From NCBI GenBank assembly GCA_963719485.1, contig OY970387.1:2418001-2482000 (forward strand): 64,000 nt of DNA, given 5' to 3'. Under the pieces are notes generated by a model that did not search any database, had not been told where the DNA came from, and saw only the letters and a program-made list of their open reading frames with translations. Origin of the DNA: Bog-473 sp963719485 (GTDB lineage Bacteria; Actinomycetota; Acidimicrobiia; Acidimicrobiales; RAAP-2). This document shows, piece after piece, positions 35,500 through 44,354 of the stretch; positions within the stretch are counted from its first letter, which is position 1, and every line of letters begins with the position of its first letter. The position numbers and the translations under genes were made by a program.

Positions 35500-36264
35500 C
35501 TAGGAGGCGCTCGGCCCCGTGTCGACGCCGGCGCCCCGCCGGCCGTCGTCGTCACTGTCGGCCAACAGGGCCGCCACCATGAGGGCCATCACCCGCCTGG
35601 CGCCGCGTACCTGGGTTCCCGAGGTCGTGCGCAGCCGCTCCCAGGCTTCCCATGAGGTACACGTGTCGAGCGCACCGAGATACTCCGCTCGTTCGACGTC
35701 GGGCAGTCCGGCCAGCTCGGGGGAGAAGGTGGCCTTCAGGTCCTCGAACAACAGGCTGTCGGCGGCGCGCACCGCCTGACGCACGCCCGAGGACGAGAGT
35801 GCCCGGCGCGCCAGGGCGCGCCGCACCTCCGCGATCTCCTCGAAGAAGGCGGCTCGGTGTGCCACCGTCCTCTCGATCCTGGTCGACAGTGCGAGCTTGG
35901 GGGACAGCTGCGGCATGTCGGCCCATTGGCGGCGGAGTTGGAGAGCGCCGACGAACTGGTACAGATCGTCCATGTCCGCGAAATGGTGGAACACGAGGCG
36001 CAGCGAGACGCCGGCCCGCTTCGCCACCGCCTTGGCGGTCGGGTCGAGGTCGCCGGCGTGCAGCAACTCCATCAAGGCCTCGCCGACGCCGCGCCGGGTC
36101 CGCTGGCCCCGGGCCACCCGTCCGTCTCTGGCCGGCTCTTCGAGCGCACCGACAGCGAGGTCGAACGCTGCATGTTCCCCGCTTGCGTCATCGGGCAGGG
36201 CGATGCCGAGATCGACGGCCGCATCGCCCGCTCCGCCGGCCGCCGCCGAGGAGCCTGCAGTCAC
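35500..36264 (-). CDS. TetR/AcrR family transcriptional regulator
   Basis: 254 residues. The HTH lies unusually far in (about 55-100): RTRRGVGEALMELLHAGDLDPTAKAVAKRAGVSLRLVFHHFADMDDLY, the TetR pattern with H/Y-hinge. The first 45 residues are Ala/Gly/Asp-rich and may be disordered. GTG 36264 has a GGAAGGTGG Shine-Dalgarno about 11 bases upstream. Its effector and targets are unknown; it lies 230 bases after cydC on the same strand. Confidence 0.85.
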   Translation of the reverse strand: MTAGSSAAAGGAGDAAVDLGIALPDDASGEHAAFDLAVGALEEPARDGRVARGQRTRRGVGEALMELLHAGDLDPTAKAVAKRAGVSLRLVFHHFADMDDLYQFVGALQLRRQWADMPQLSPKLALSTRIERTVAHRAAFFEEIAEVRRALARRALSSSGVRQAVRAADSLLFEDLKATFSPELAGLPDVERAEYLGALDTCTSWEAWERLRTTSGTQVRGARRVMALMVAALLADSDDDGRRGAGVDTGPSAS

Positions 36265-36494
36265 TGGAGTCCACCTTCCTGTCTGGGTGGAGAATCCAAC
36301 GACCGCTTGATTCTTGCGTTCTGAGGCCAAGACGCACCGATCCACCGCGGCCGGGCCCTCTCCAGCAGGTCTTCCACAACGGCAGCACAATGCGCCGGGC
36401 ACTCGAGGGTAGGTTCAGACCTGTTGCAGGCGCCCACGCATGGGGGGGCGATCGCCCTGGGCCGGACGGGGAGGCGCGGACGGGGCGTCGCCGC

Positions 36495-38168
36495 TCAGGG
36501 GGGCGACGACGCGACGACGCGTCCGGCCTCCAGTGTGACGACGCGGTCGCACCGGGCCGCCTCGGCGTCCCGGTGCGTGATCACCAGAATGCTCCGATCC
36601 CCTGCGGCCGCGAACACGCCGTCGAGGAGCTCGTCGGCGAGTCCGGGGTCGAGACCGCTGGTCGGTTCGTCGAGCACCAGGACCGGACCGGGCGCCAGCA
36701 GGGCGCGGGCAACCGCGAGGCGTCGGCGCTCGCCGCCGGACAGCGCGACACCGTCCTCGCCGACGGGCGTGTCGAGGCCGTGGGGCAGCGCGGCGACCCA
36801 GGCGTCGAGCCGGGCGGCGCGCAGGGCGTCCTCGATCTGCTGTTCGCTGGCGTCGGGCCGGCCCAGGGTGAGATTCGACCGCACCGTGCCGGCGAACATC
36901 TGGGCGCGCTGATCGGCCAGCGCGCATGCGCCCCGCACGTCAGCCTGCAGCAGGCGCTCGACGTCGGTGCCACCCAGTGACAGCGCGCCGCCCTCGAGCG
37001 GCCAGTAGCGCAAGAGGGCGGTGACGAGGCTGGACTTGCCGGCGCCGCTCGAGCCGGTCACGGCGACCCGACCGCCCGGCGGCAGGTGCAGGGTCACCCC
37101 GTCGAGGGCGCGTGGGAGGCCCGGGCCGTACCGCAGCGCGGCATCGGCGAAGTCCACGTCGGGCACGCCCGTCGTCACCGGAGTCGGCGCCTCCGGGTCC
37201 TGCACGGGGACCGGCACGGCCTCGAGCGCGAAGAGACGTTCCGCGGAGGCGCGCACCGCCAGGGACCGGGCCACCGCCACCGGGACCCCCGGGACGGTCT
37301 CGAAGGTGGCCAAGGCGGCGAGCGGGAGCACGGCCACCATGACCTGGCCCAGGTGGTGGGCGTGGACGGCCGCGACGCCGGTCGCCAGGACTGCCGTCAC
37401 CGCCACGGCGAGGCAGACCTGCATCAGCAACGTCGTCCCGGTGGCGAGCCGGGCGTGGCGGCGCTCGAGCGCGTCCGAGCGGGCGCCCAATTCCTCGACG
37501 GCGTCCAGCGTGCCCGCGTCGGCGCCGAAGGCCAGCAGCTCGGGGGCACCGGCGAGTGCGTCGACCACTCGCGCGGCGAGGGTGCCGGCGAGCTCGGCCA
37601 CCTCGTCGTCACCGCTGCGGCGCCAGGTGAGGAGAGCGGGCACGACCAGGGCGACCAGCAGCGGGAGGCCGAGGGCCAGGGCGGCCCAGGGCAGGATGAC
37701 GCCGACGGCGACCGTGCCGATCACCGCAGCCCCGACAGCGATGGCCACCGGGAGCAGGGTGCGGAGGTAGAGGTCCTGCAGCGCGTCCACGTCGTCGATG
37801 GCGCGGGAGAGCAGGTCGCCGCTGCGCCATCCGGCGAGCGCGGCGGGCACCCGGGGGGAAAGGCAGTCGTAGAGCCACAGCCGCCAGCGCGTCAGCGCGC
37901 GCAGCGCGGCGTCGTGGCCGACGAGGCGTTCGGCGTAGCGCAGCGGTCCCCGGAGGAAGGCGAGGACCTCGACCGCGGCGAGGATGCCCACCAGCGCGGA
38001 GAGGCCGGGCTGCAGGGCGGCGCGCCCGACGACGTAGCCCGACCCGGCCAGCAGGCCGATGGTGGCCGCCGCCGCGGCCAGTCCGAGCAGCCCGGCCAGG
38101 GCCAGTCGCCCGTACGGTGTGCCCGGCTCGGAGAGGATGCGCCGGAGGGAGCCGCGAGCCCCGGTCAC
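36495..38168 (-). CDS. cydC: ABC transporter CydC, thiol exporter subunit
   Basis: 557 residues: six membrane helices (about 20-290) then an ABC domain with Walker A TGSSGAGKSS, signature LSGGERRRLAVARALL and Walker B VLVLDEPTSGLD. Paired with CydD it forms the heterodimer that exports glutathione or cysteine and is needed to assemble cytochrome bd. GTG 38168 overlaps the cydD stop as GTGA. No cydAB genes are in the window. Confidence 0.92.
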   Translation of the reverse strand: MTGARGSLRRILSEPGTPYGRLALAGLLGLAAAAATIGLLAGSGYVVGRAALQPGLSALVGILAAVEVLAFLRGPLRYAERLVGHDAALRALTRWRLWLYDCLSPRVPAALAGWRSGDLLSRAIDDVDALQDLYLRTLLPVAIAVGAAVIGTVAVGVILPWAALALGLPLLVALVVPALLTWRRSGDDEVAELAGTLAARVVDALAGAPELLAFGADAGTLDAVEELGARSDALERRHARLATGTTLLMQVCLAVAVTAVLATGVAAVHAHHLGQVMVAVLPLAALATFETVPGVPVAVARSLAVRASAERLFALEAVPVPVQDPEAPTPVTTGVPDVDFADAALRYGPGLPRALDGVTLHLPPGGRVAVTGSSGAGKSSLVTALLRYWPLEGGALSLGGTDVERLLQADVRGACALADQRAQMFAGTVRSNLTLGRPDASEQQIEDALRAARLDAWVAALPHGLDTPVGEDGVALSGGERRRLAVARALLAPGPVLVLDEPTSGLDPGLADELLDGVFAAAGDRSILVITHRDAEAARCDRVVTLEAGRVVASSPP

Positions 38169-39874
38169 GGCGAGACCGCCAGCGGGAGGCCGGCGGCCGC
38201 CGGCAGCGTCACAACGGTGTCGAAGTGGGGGAGCAGCAGCGGCTCGTGCGCCGCCACCACGACCGTCCGCCCCGTGAGCCACGGCTCTATCGCCGGTGCC
38301 AGGGTCGCGACCGTCGGCGGGTCGAGGGCGGCGGTCGGTTCGTCGAGCAGCAGGACCGGAGCCGGGCGGAGCAGCGCGCGCGCCAGGGCCACCCGTTGAC
38401 GCTCGCCCGAGCTCAGCGTCAGTCCGTCGTGGCCGAGGGCCGTCCGGAGCCCGCCGGCCAGGTTCGCCATCAGCTCGGAGAGGCCGACCGCCTCGAGCAC
38501 GCGCCGCAGGTCTTCGTCCGACGCATCGGGAGCACCCAACCGGAGGTTCTCCGCCAACGTCGCGTTGAAGAGGTGCGGGCGCTGCGGCAGCCACGAGAAG
38601 TGGCCACGCCACGCGGCAACGCTCTCCTGGCTGCTCGGCCGCGATCCGTAGGCCATGGTCCCCGTGTCCGCCTCCACGAAGCGCAACAGCGCCGCCAACA
38701 CGGTCGACTTGCCCGACCCCGACGGTCCCGTCAGGGCCAGCCGGGTGCCCGGCGCCGCGCGCAGGGAGAAACCTGTGAGCGCAGGGCTCGCCCGGTGCTC
38801 ACGGCGCACCTCGAGACCGTCGACCGTGAGGGTGGCCACCTCGTCCCGTGGGCGATCGGCGCCGGGACCGTCCGCGGCCACCGAAGAGGGAGCGGGCGTC
38901 CCGAGCACCTCGAGGACCCGCGCCGCGGCGGCCTGCCCTTCGGTGCTGGCGTGGAACTCCGCCCCCGCTCGGCGCATGGGGATGAAGATCTCGGGCGCCA
39001 CCAGGAGGACGGCCATGGCGGTCTGCAGGTCGAGCTGACCCCACAGCAGCCGGAGCCCGAGCACCATGGCGACGAAGCCGACCCCGAACCCGGCGATCAT
39101 GTCCATGGAGAGCGCCGAGAGGAAAGCGACTCGCAGCGTGCGCATGGTGGCCGTGCGGACGCCTTCGGTCGCCGCCTCGACCTCCCGGCGCCCCTGCATC
39201 TCACGGCCGAAGGCGCGCAGGGTGGGCAGTCCCTCGACCAGCTGGAGGACGCGACCGGCCAGCGAGCTGAGCCGGCGCCACTGGCGCTCCGAGCGCTTGG
39301 TCGCTTCCCGACCGAACGCGATCATCGTCACGGGCACGGCCAGCACCAGGGCGATGACGACCACGAACGACAGCCAGTCCTGCGTCGCCACCCAAACCAG
39401 GAGGATCACCGGGATCACGGCGGCCGCGGCCGCCTGGGGCAGGTCGCGCGCGAAGTAGGTGTGGAGCGAACGCAGCCCCCTGGTGGCGGTGAGCGAGAGC
39501 TCGCCGGGCCGCTCCCCAGCCAGCCAGCCCGGCCCCAGCGCCAGCGCATGGCGTAGGAGCTGGGCGCGCAGCGTGGACACGACGCGGTCCGCCGCGCCGA
39601 GCGCCGAGAGGTCGCCGGCGCCGTGCAGTGCGGCTCGGACGAGGATGGCCAGTCCGACCACGACGATGCCCGGAGTGACGGCGCTGAGCGGCGCGTGGTG
39701 CAGCAGCGAGCGCTCCACGACGTCGGCCAGTGCCACGGCCTGCACAACGACTGCCACCGCGGTCAGCACGGCCAGGGCGATGGCGGTCCCCGCGACCCGC
39801 CGCAGCCCGGGCACCCGGGCCGCGAGCTCCGGGTCGACCAGGCGGGGCCGGCCCCGCCGCGGGAGTGCGTTCAC
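38165..39874 (-). CDS. cydD: ABC transporter CydD, thiol exporter subunit
   Basis: 569 residues: membrane half with PQAAAAAVIPVILLVWVATQ and GTAIALAVLTAVAVVVQAVALAD, then an ABC domain with TGPSGSGKSTVLAALL, FSWLPQRPHLFNATLAENLRLG, signature LSSGERQRVALARALL and LLLDEPTAALD. Note the signature reads LSSGE rather than LSGGE. GTG 39874 overlaps the stop of the thiolase-like gene (GTGA), giving a three-gene translationally coupled string. Confidence 0.92.
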   Translation of the reverse strand: MNALPRRGRPRLVDPELAARVPGLRRVAGTAIALAVLTAVAVVVQAVALADVVERSLLHHAPLSAVTPGIVVVGLAILVRAALHGAGDLSALGAADRVVSTLRAQLLRHALALGPGWLAGERPGELSLTATRGLRSLHTYFARDLPQAAAAAVIPVILLVWVATQDWLSFVVVIALVLAVPVTMIAFGREATKRSERQWRRLSSLAGRVLQLVEGLPTLRAFGREMQGRREVEAATEGVRTATMRTLRVAFLSALSMDMIAGFGVGFVAMVLGLRLLWGQLDLQTAMAVLLVAPEIFIPMRRAGAEFHASTEGQAAAARVLEVLGTPAPSSVAADGPGADRPRDEVATLTVDGLEVRREHRASPALTGFSLRAAPGTRLALTGPSGSGKSTVLAALLRFVEADTGTMAYGSRPSSQESVAAWRGHFSWLPQRPHLFNATLAENLRLGAPDASDEDLRRVLEAVGLSELMANLAGGLRTALGHDGLTLSSGERQRVALARALLRPAPVLLLDEPTAALDPPTVATLAPAIEPWLTGRTVVVAAHEPLLLPHFDTVVTLPAAAGLPLAVSP

Positions 39875-41331
39875 AGGCTGAATATCGTGTCCTTCACCGA
39901 GACCGCCCTCCCGATGAGCCCTTCAGTGATGGCGAGGCGGGCGGTGTCAGCATCTTCGCAGGTGGCCGCGGTGCGCACCCCATCAGGGAGGTCCGCCACA
40001 ATGGCCGTGCGCACGGGCTCGAGCCCGGCCTCGCCGCCGTAGGTCACCGTGAAGGAGACCACGCGGGCCGAGGTGGTCTCGGCCGGCGGCACGGCGACCA
40101 CGGGCACGACCTCGGTGGCGGCGATCGCCTCGGCCGCGAGGTCGGCCAGGAGCGGCTCGCCGCGGCCGTCCGGGGGCGTCGCCGACCACACGGCCAGACC
40201 GGGTTTGGAGAGCATGCCCGCCACGGTCGTCAGCAAGCCGAGTTCGGCCGGCTCCTCGCGCAGGCGTCGACCGAGGACGCCCAGCGACTGCAGGACGAAA
40301 TGGTTGAAGGGTCCGCCCACGAACGCCATGCCCCCGCTGAGCGTGGGGGTGCCCTGGGGGTCGAGATCGAGCTCGCGCTGCTGCACCCGTACCGCGGCCG
40401 GGAAGCAGGAGTACACCTCGGACAGGCGGAGGTCGCGCAGCGGCCGTCCGAGGTGGGCCGCGGCGGCGCGGCCGAGCACGCCCATGGCCGGCCACTCCTC
40501 CAGTCGGCGCCGGGCCGTCAGGGTGACCGCCTGGGACGAGTGCAGCGCCACGTGGGGGAAGAGCCAGCGGTCGGCCGCCACGCCGGCCTCCCGGGCCCGT
40601 TCCGCCGAGCAGATCACCAGTGCCGTGGACTGGTTGACGGTCCACTGGCTGGCATGCCACCGGTTGTAGGGGTAGGCGAGGGGGCGGTTGTGCGGTCCCG
40701 GCGTCGCGATGCTCGCGGCGTCGCGGGGCTCCCCGAACGCGGCCGCGGGGTTGTGGGCCGCCACGGCGTTGAAGCGCGCCCACAGCGCGGCCATGTCGTC
40801 GCGTAGGCGATCCGCCGAGAGCCGGAGGGCGGCGCCCAGCGCATTCTCAATCAGCGCGTACTGCTGCACCGGTGGCAGCACCATGCCGGCCGCGAGCTCC
40901 ACCGGCGCCACGAAATCCGCCGGCCGGGTGCGCACCTCGTCGGGCGCCGCCGCCTCCGCATCGGCCTCGACACCGCCGCCGCGCGCCCACGCCCGCGCCT
41001 CGGCCCCGGCGACGACGACCGTGCCGTACCGCCCCGCCGCGACGGCGGCCAGTGCGTGGTTGACCACCTCCTGTTGCGAGACGCCGATCTCGCAGAGGAC
41101 CGTGCGGGCGCCGGGCGACCCGACACGCCGGGCGACGGTACGCGCCGGATCGGTCAGCGACCACGTTCCCTGGGGCACGGCGATGCAGTCGATGCTGTCG
41201 AGGAGGCCGGGAGCGCCGGCGTCGGCCGCTGCCGCACACACCGCGTCGGTCATGAGATCCACGACGGGCGCCGGGTCCTGCGCGGCGCCGAGCCCGACCA
41301 GGACGGGGAGGCGCGGGTCGAGGGAATGCAT
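39871..41331 (-). CDS. thiolase-like acetyl-CoA acetyltransferase family protein
   Basis: 486 residues with a two-half thiolase fold, e.g. CEIGVSQQEVVNHALAAVAAGRYGTVVVAGAEA and YSCFPAAVRVQQRELDLDPQGTP, HALSGGMAFVGGPFNHF-like text near the active-site His/Gly region (GGPFNHF), and a C-terminal extra domain of about 90 residues (VSFTVTYGGEAGLEPVRTAI) resembling the OB-like tail of long thiolase-like proteins. The N-terminal nucleophilic Cys position is not the standard one (no Cys in the first-half box ICAIG-type), so true thiolase activity is uncertain. The coupling to cydD is odd. Confidence 0.85.
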   Translation of the reverse strand: MHSLDPRLPVLVGLGAAQDPAPVVDLMTDAVCAAAADAGAPGLLDSIDCIAVPQGTWSLTDPARTVARRVGSPGARTVLCEIGVSQQEVVNHALAAVAAGRYGTVVVAGAEARAWARGGGVEADAEAAAPDEVRTRPADFVAPVELAAGMVLPPVQQYALIENALGAALRLSADRLRDDMAALWARFNAVAAHNPAAAFGEPRDAASIATPGPHNRPLAYPYNRWHASQWTVNQSTALVICSAERAREAGVAADRWLFPHVALHSSQAVTLTARRRLEEWPAMGVLGRAAAAHLGRPLRDLRLSEVYSCFPAAVRVQQRELDLDPQGTPTLSGGMAFVGGPFNHFVLQSLGVLGRRLREEPAELGLLTTVAGMLSKPGLAVWSATPPDGRGEPLLADLAAEAIAATEVVPVVAVPPAETTSARVVSFTVTYGGEAGLEPVRTAIVADLPDGVRTAATCEDADTARLAITEGLIGRAVSVKDTIFSL

Positions 41332-41355
41332 CGGTCCGGCCACGACGCTGGATGC

Positions 41356-41361
41356 TACGGT
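41356..41361 (+). promoter_or_regulatory. -10 hexamer TACGGT, leaderless start
   Basis: TACGGT followed by six bases (CCCGCC) and ATG 41368. The transcript would start at the ATG. It lies in the 36-base gap between two divergent genes. Confidence 0.5.
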
Positions 41362-41367
41362 CCCGCC

Positions 41368-42219
41368 ATGACGACCGGCGAGGTGGGCAGGTGGGAGGCC
41401 GAACTCGGGGATTTCACCAAGGAATCCTTCGAGGCCGACGGCAAACGGCGCGACGTCTTCCGGATCGGGTCCGGCCCCGCAGTGATCGTCATCAGCGAGA
41501 TGCCGGGCATCACCCCACTCGTGGCCCAGTTCGGCCGCCGGGTGGCCGCGGCCGGCTGTACCGCCGTCCTGCCGGTGGTGTTCGGCGATCCGGGTCGCCC
41601 GGCGTCGGTCGGCTACGGGCTCGAGTCCATCGGGCCGGCCTGTGTCTCCCGGGAGTTCGCCGCCTTCGCACTCAAGAAGACGAGCGCGATCACCGTGTGG
41701 CTGCGCAAGCTCGCCGCCGCAGAGCACGAGCGCTGCGGCGGGCCGGGGGTTGGCGTGGTCGGCATGTGCTTCACCGGTGGCTTCGCGCTGGCGATGATGG
41801 TGGACGACGTCGTGCTGGCGCCCGTCCTGAGCCAGCCGTCGTTGCCGTTCCCGCTCTCCAAGAGATACAAGGCGGACATCGGCATCTCCGATGAGGACCT
41901 CTCTCGGGTGAAGGAGCGCACGGCGGCCGGCACCTGTCTGCTGGGCCTGCGCTTCACCAACGACCCCTTCTGCTTCCCGGAGCGGTTCGAGACGCTGCGC
42001 CAGGAGCTGGGCGACGCGTTCATCGCGGTGGAGATCGACTCGGCGCCGGGCAACCCCCACGGCCACCCGAAGAAGGCGCACTCCGTCCTGACCGAGCACC
42101 TGGTCGATCAGGAGGGCACGCCGACCCGGGCGGCCCTCGACCAGACGCTCAGCTTCTTCCGCGAGAAGCTCGGGGTGGGTACAGGCCCCGGCCCCCGGCC
42201 GGACAGCCTGGCTCCCTAA
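41368..42219 (+). CDS. dienelactone hydrolase family protein
   Basis: 283 residues of the Cys-nucleophile dienelactone hydrolase type: VIVISEMPGITP, then GVGVVGMCFTGGFAL with the nucleophile Cys. Asp and His partners fit DSAPGN and NPHGHPKKAHS near the end. It is about 35 residues longer than the other dienelactone hydrolase in the window and only loosely similar. Substrate unknown. It is convergent with the flavin oxidase, 4 bases apart. Confidence 0.87.
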   Translation: MTTGEVGRWEAELGDFTKESFEADGKRRDVFRIGSGPAVIVISEMPGITPLVAQFGRRVAAAGCTAVLPVVFGDPGRPASVGYGLESIGPACVSREFAAFALKKTSAITVWLRKLAAAEHERCGGPGVGVVGMCFTGGFALAMMVDDVVLAPVLSQPSLPFPLSKRYKADIGISDEDLSRVKERTAAGTCLLGLRFTNDPFCFPERFETLRQELGDAFIAVEIDSAPGNPHGHPKKAHSVLTEHLVDQEGTPTRAALDQTLSFFREKLGVGTGPGPRPDSLAP

Positions 42220-42223
42220 AGCG

Positions 42224-43582
42224 TCAGGCCGGGGCGCGCAGGATCTCTTCGCACACGCGCTCACCGGAACGCACGGCGCCGTCCATCGCGCCGTACGACG
42301 CCGACGCCGTCTCGGTGCCGGCCCAGTGCAGCCGCCCGACGGGCTCGCGCAGCCGGCGCCCGTACTGGGTGAGAACGCCGGTGGGGAAGTGGCCCATGGA
42401 GCAGCCCCGGGTCCATTGCTCCTCGGCCCAGTTCTGCTCCATGACCTCGACCGGCGAGGCGGCCGCGGGCCCGAGGCGCCTGGTCAGCATGCGCACGAAC
42501 ACCTCGCGGCGCTGCTGCTCCCCGAGCGCGACCAGGGCGCGGGCACGCGGGCCGGCCGAATAGCCGGCCACGACCCCCTCGGAATGGCGGGGTTGGCAGG
42601 TGTCGAGCGTGACCTCGATCTCGTCGTCGGTGGCCACGGTCGCCCCCGACACCCCGTCGCGCCGCCAGAACGGCGAGTCGTAGATGGCGACCATCTTGAC
42701 CTCGGTGCCGGCCGGCACCTGGTGGATCAGCAGGGCATGGTCCGCCGGGAGTATGGGGTCGAAGCGGATCCCCGCCGCCAGGGCGCGCGGCAGGGCGAGG
42801 ATGACGCGTCGGGCCGACACGGCATCGGCACCCCCTCCGCCGGCCACCTCCACCCGGTCACCCGTCTGCCGCACGGCGGTCACCGGCGATCCCAGGACGA
42901 CGGCCGCGCCGAGCTCGGCCGCCATGGCGTCGGGGATCTGCCCCACGCCGCCCTCGAACTGCGCTTCCTGGTAGCCGCCGGCGATGTTCATCAGGGACTC
43001 GATACCCCCCGCCGAGCGGGCCAGGAAGAGCCAGTTGAGGAGCGAGACCTCGGACAGCTCGCAGGCGAAGCAGGCCCGCACCGTCGCCTCGATGAGATCG
43101 CGGGCCAATCGCGTCGGCACCCGCGCCGCGCTGAGCCAGGCCCGTACCGACAGCGCGTCCCACTCCCCCGCCTTGGGCGCGTCCCACGGGGCGCCGACGG
43201 GAACCTTCTTGGCCATGGCGTTCATCCGTGCGATGGCCTGGCCCGCGCTGAGCAACGCCACGGGGCTGATCCGGGGGATGTCGCCGCGATAGCGGCGCAC
43301 CTTGCCGCCGGTCGCCAGCACGTTGTCACCGTCGACGAACGTCTTGAAGGTGTCGACGCCCATCTCCTTGGCCAGCGCGTGCATGCGGTCGTGGTGGGGG
43401 CCGACGAAGCAGCCCCCCATGTCCACCGGCACTCCGCCGCGGCTGGTCTTCGTCCACACCCGCCCCCCGACCCGGTCCCGCGCCTCCAGCACGACCACCG
43501 AGCGGCCGGCCTGGCTGAGGCAGCGGGCCGCCGTGAGGCCGGCCAGCCCCGCTCCGACGACGCAGACATCGGCTTCCTTCAT
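42224..43582 (-). CDS. flavin monoamine oxidase-like FAD oxidoreductase
   Basis: 452 residues: N-terminal dinucleotide fold DVCVVGAGLAGLTAARCL, the ARDRVGGRVWT motif that follows in amine oxidases, and the C-terminal FAD block LHWAGTETASASYGAMDGAVRSG. It would oxidise an amine, polyamine or cyclic ketone-type substrate with release of peroxide. ATG 43582 has GGGGAGG upstream. It is divergent from a TetR gene, with a palindrome between, so it is probably the regulated target. Confidence 0.92.
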   Translation of the reverse strand: MKEADVCVVGAGLAGLTAARCLSQAGRSVVVLEARDRVGGRVWTKTSRGGVPVDMGGCFVGPHHDRMHALAKEMGVDTFKTFVDGDNVLATGGKVRRYRGDIPRISPVALLSAGQAIARMNAMAKKVPVGAPWDAPKAGEWDALSVRAWLSAARVPTRLARDLIEATVRACFACELSEVSLLNWLFLARSAGGIESLMNIAGGYQEAQFEGGVGQIPDAMAAELGAAVVLGSPVTAVRQTGDRVEVAGGGGADAVSARRVILALPRALAAGIRFDPILPADHALLIHQVPAGTEVKMVAIYDSPFWRRDGVSGATVATDDEIEVTLDTCQPRHSEGVVAGYSAGPRARALVALGEQQRREVFVRMLTRRLGPAAASPVEVMEQNWAEEQWTRGCSMGHFPTGVLTQYGRRLREPVGRLHWAGTETASASYGAMDGAVRSGERVCEEILRAPA

Positions 43583-43610
43583 GCTGACCTCCCCGGTCCG
43601 AGTCATGCTA

Positions 43611-43631
43611 ACATGCGTGCGGCCCGCATGT
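43611..43631. promoter_or_regulatory. TetR-type palindromic operator
   Basis: A perfect inverted repeat ACATGCG (43611-43617) / CGCATGT (43625-43631) with a 7-base centre sits exactly between the divergent flavin oxidase and TetR genes. Size (21 bases) and position are those of an autoregulatory TetR operator. Confidence 0.7.
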
Positions 43632-43676
43632 AAATGTCCCGAGACAGAGATCTCGCCGAGCAGGAGGAGGTGACCG

Positions 43677-44282
43677 GTGGCCACGACCAAGACCAAGCCA
43701 CGGGAGACCCAGGCCGTCCGCTCGGCCCGCACCCGGCGGGCCCTGCTCGATTCGGCCCGGGTGCTCTTCGCCGAGAAGGGCTTCGCCGCCACCGGGCGAG
43801 AGGAGATCGCGGAGCGGGCGGGCGTGTCCCGGGGTGCGCTCTATCACCACTTCGCCTCCAAGACCGAGGTCGCCGCCGCCGTGGTCGAAGAGCTCGAGGG
43901 CGAGCTGGTGGACCTCGTGGTCGCCGCGGCCCGGGAGGGGTCGGGCGTGCGGGACCAGCTGCACCGCGGCTGCCGGGCCTACATCGACGCCTGCGCCGAT
44001 CCGACCATGGCCCGGATCCTGGCCGACGCGCCCGCGGTCCTCGGCATCGAGGCGTGCCGCGCCCTCGACGCCGTAGCCTGCGCCCCCCTGCTGGCCGAGG
44101 TCTTCGCCCTGGCCGCGGCAGAGGGGATCACCGTGCCCGGGGATGCGGAGGTGGCCGCCGCCCTGTTGCTCGGTTTCCTCAACGAGGCGGCCGGACTGAT
44201 TGCCGCCAGACCGGCGGACGAGGCCCTGCGGCGCCGGGTCGGCGACACGGTGGACGAGTTCCTCACGCGGCTGTTCCGCTGA
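43677..44282 (+). CDS. TetR/AcrR family transcriptional regulator
   Basis: 201 residues. The HTH is classic: RTRRALLDSARVLFAEKGFAAT, then EEIAERAGVSRGALYHHFASKTEV (about 15-62). The C-terminal part matches the common TetR ligand domain with helices starting VDLVVAAAREG. GAGGAGG lies before GTG 43677. It probably represses itself and the divergent flavin oxidase through the 43611-43631 palindrome, and perhaps the aldehyde dehydrogenase 72 bases downstream on its own strand. Confidence 0.93.
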   Translation: MATTKTKPRETQAVRSARTRRALLDSARVLFAEKGFAATGREEIAERAGVSRGALYHHFASKTEVAAAVVEELEGELVDLVVAAAREGSGVRDQLHRGCRAYIDACADPTMARILADAPAVLGIEACRALDAVACAPLLAEVFALAAAEGITVPGDAEVAAALLLGFLNEAAGLIAARPADEALRRRVGDTVDEFLTRLFR

Positions 44283-44354
44283 GCCGTTGAGCGGGAGCGG
44301 CGCAGGTGGGAGGATCGTTCGGTCAGATCCACACCACCACAGCCGAGGAGTGCC

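Noticed and set aside
38169..38612. N-terminal extension of cydC
   Set aside because: The longer frame overlaps cydD and is rich in Arg and Pro; GTG 38168 at the GTGA overlap is the natural start.
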